A stretch of 6,497 nucleotides of DNA from Gammaproteobacteria bacterium (GTDB lineage Bacteria; Gemmatimonadota; Gemmatimonadetes; Longimicrobiales; Gaopeijiaceae), in contig JAHEKL010000164.1 of the NCBI GenBank assembly GCA_024638345.1, positions 1-6,497 of the forward strand. Reading direction: 5' to 3'. The notes beneath the pieces are model-generated. The model did not search any database. It had not been told where the DNA came from and was given only the letters and a program-made list of their open reading frames with translations. The position numbers were made by a program, and so were the translations under genes. This document shows positions 6,031 to 6,497 of this stretch, piece by piece (position 1 is the first letter of the stretch; the number at the start of each line of letters is the position of its first letter).

Positions 6031-6497
6031 GCGCCAAAGGGAGCGTTCCCGACTCCAGGGTCCGTGCGCTGAACGACAGGCCGACTCGTCCGGACGCCGA
6101 TTTCGTGCTCTACTGGATGGCGGCAGCCCGAAGGCTGGATTGGAACTTCGGACTTCAGCACGCCGCGGAGACCGCCCGTCTCGTCGGGAAGCCGCTCGTG
6201 GTCTTCGAGCCACTTCTACTAGGTCGGCCCTGGGCGTCTGCCAGATTCCATCGCCGAGTCATGGATGGCATGCTCGAGCACTCCGAGACGCTCGAAGGAA
6301 GCCCGGTGCGCTACTACCCCTACGTGGAGACGGAGGAGGGCGCCGGCGAGGGGCTGCTCGACGAACTCGCCGGCCGGTCGTGCGTCGTGCTGTCGGACGA
6401 TTACCCCTGCGCCGGGTTGCCGGAAGTGCAGCGGGCCTTTGCGGAGCGGATCGAGGCGAGGCTGGAACTCGTCGACGGCAACGGGCTGGTCCCGATG
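6027..6497 (+). CDS. Photolyase, class II-like DNA photolyase N-terminal domain (runs off the right edge)
   Basis: The 157 codons present stay open to the last base of the window. They cover the alpha/beta antenna-binding domain of the photolyase/cryptochrome family. The segments RVRALNDRPTRPDADFVLYW (11-30), MAAARRLDWNFGLQHAAETA (31-50), GKPLVVFEPLL (54-64), RFHRRVMDGM (73-82), SDDYPCAGLP (123-132) and VDGNGLVPM (149-157) resemble class II CPD photolyases and their relatives, where an Arg-rich N-terminus is followed by VLYWM and W/N-rich helices. The enzyme would repair cyclobutane pyrimidine dimers using FAD and blue/near-UV light. The FAD-binding and catalytic C-terminal part is outside the window, so activity and exact subclass cannot be checked. 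The ATG (6027) overlaps the SDR stop as ATGA, indicating coupled translation and a shared operon. Confidence 0.88.
   Translation, partial: MSAKGSVPDSRVRALNDRPTRPDADFVLYWMAAARRLDWNFGLQHAAETARLVGKPLVVFEPLLLGRPWASARFHRRVMDGMLEHSETLEGSPVRYYPYVETEEGAGEGLLDELAGRSCVVLSDDYPCAGLPEVQRAFAERIEARLELVDGNGLVPM

Overview
The window comes from a GC-rich (roughly 60-65 % by eye) bacterial chromosome with tightly packed genes, frequent GTG starts and 4-base stop/start overlaps. Nothing in it fixes the taxon. A GC-rich aerobic, light-exposed bacterium is likely, and more cannot be said from sequence alone. There are no mobile elements, CRISPR arrays, tRNA or rRNA genes. The layout is two divergent transcription units back to back around a 302-bp intergenic region (3753-4054).

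Left unit (minus strand, read from 3752 down to the left edge): lutA (3752-3048), lutB (3061-1667) and lutC (1670-1035) overlap each other by 14 and 4 bases. They encode the three-protein iron-sulfur L-lactate oxidation complex (LutABC). After a 171-bp gap comes the start (863) of a membrane-anchored class C beta-lactamase-like serine hydrolase that runs off the left edge.

Right unit (plus strand, 4055 to the right edge): a DUF427 protein, an atypical SDR fused to a DUF2867 domain, and the N-terminal third or so of a photolyase resembling the class II type. The genes overlap at both junctions, so translation is probably coupled. This looks like a light/UV-stress operon in which only the photolyase has a well-understood job (FAD- and light-dependent repair of pyrimidine dimers).

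The most interesting part is the intergenic control region. A good sigma70-type promoter (TTTACA, 17-bp spacer, TAGAAT at 3981-4009) reads into the DUF427 gene. Upstream are two perfect TGTACA words exactly 11 bp apart (3945 and 3956). Two one-mismatch copies, also 11 bp apart (3981 and 3992), lie on the -35 element and in the spacer. From memory, 11-bp-spaced TGTACA-like repeats covering a -35 element are what the B12-dependent MerR-family photoreceptors (LitR/CarH/CarA) bind. The photolyase cargo fits such light control. The regulator itself is not in the window, so this remains an inference. A weaker minus-strand promoter overlaps the same sites, raising the possibility that the lut genes share the control.
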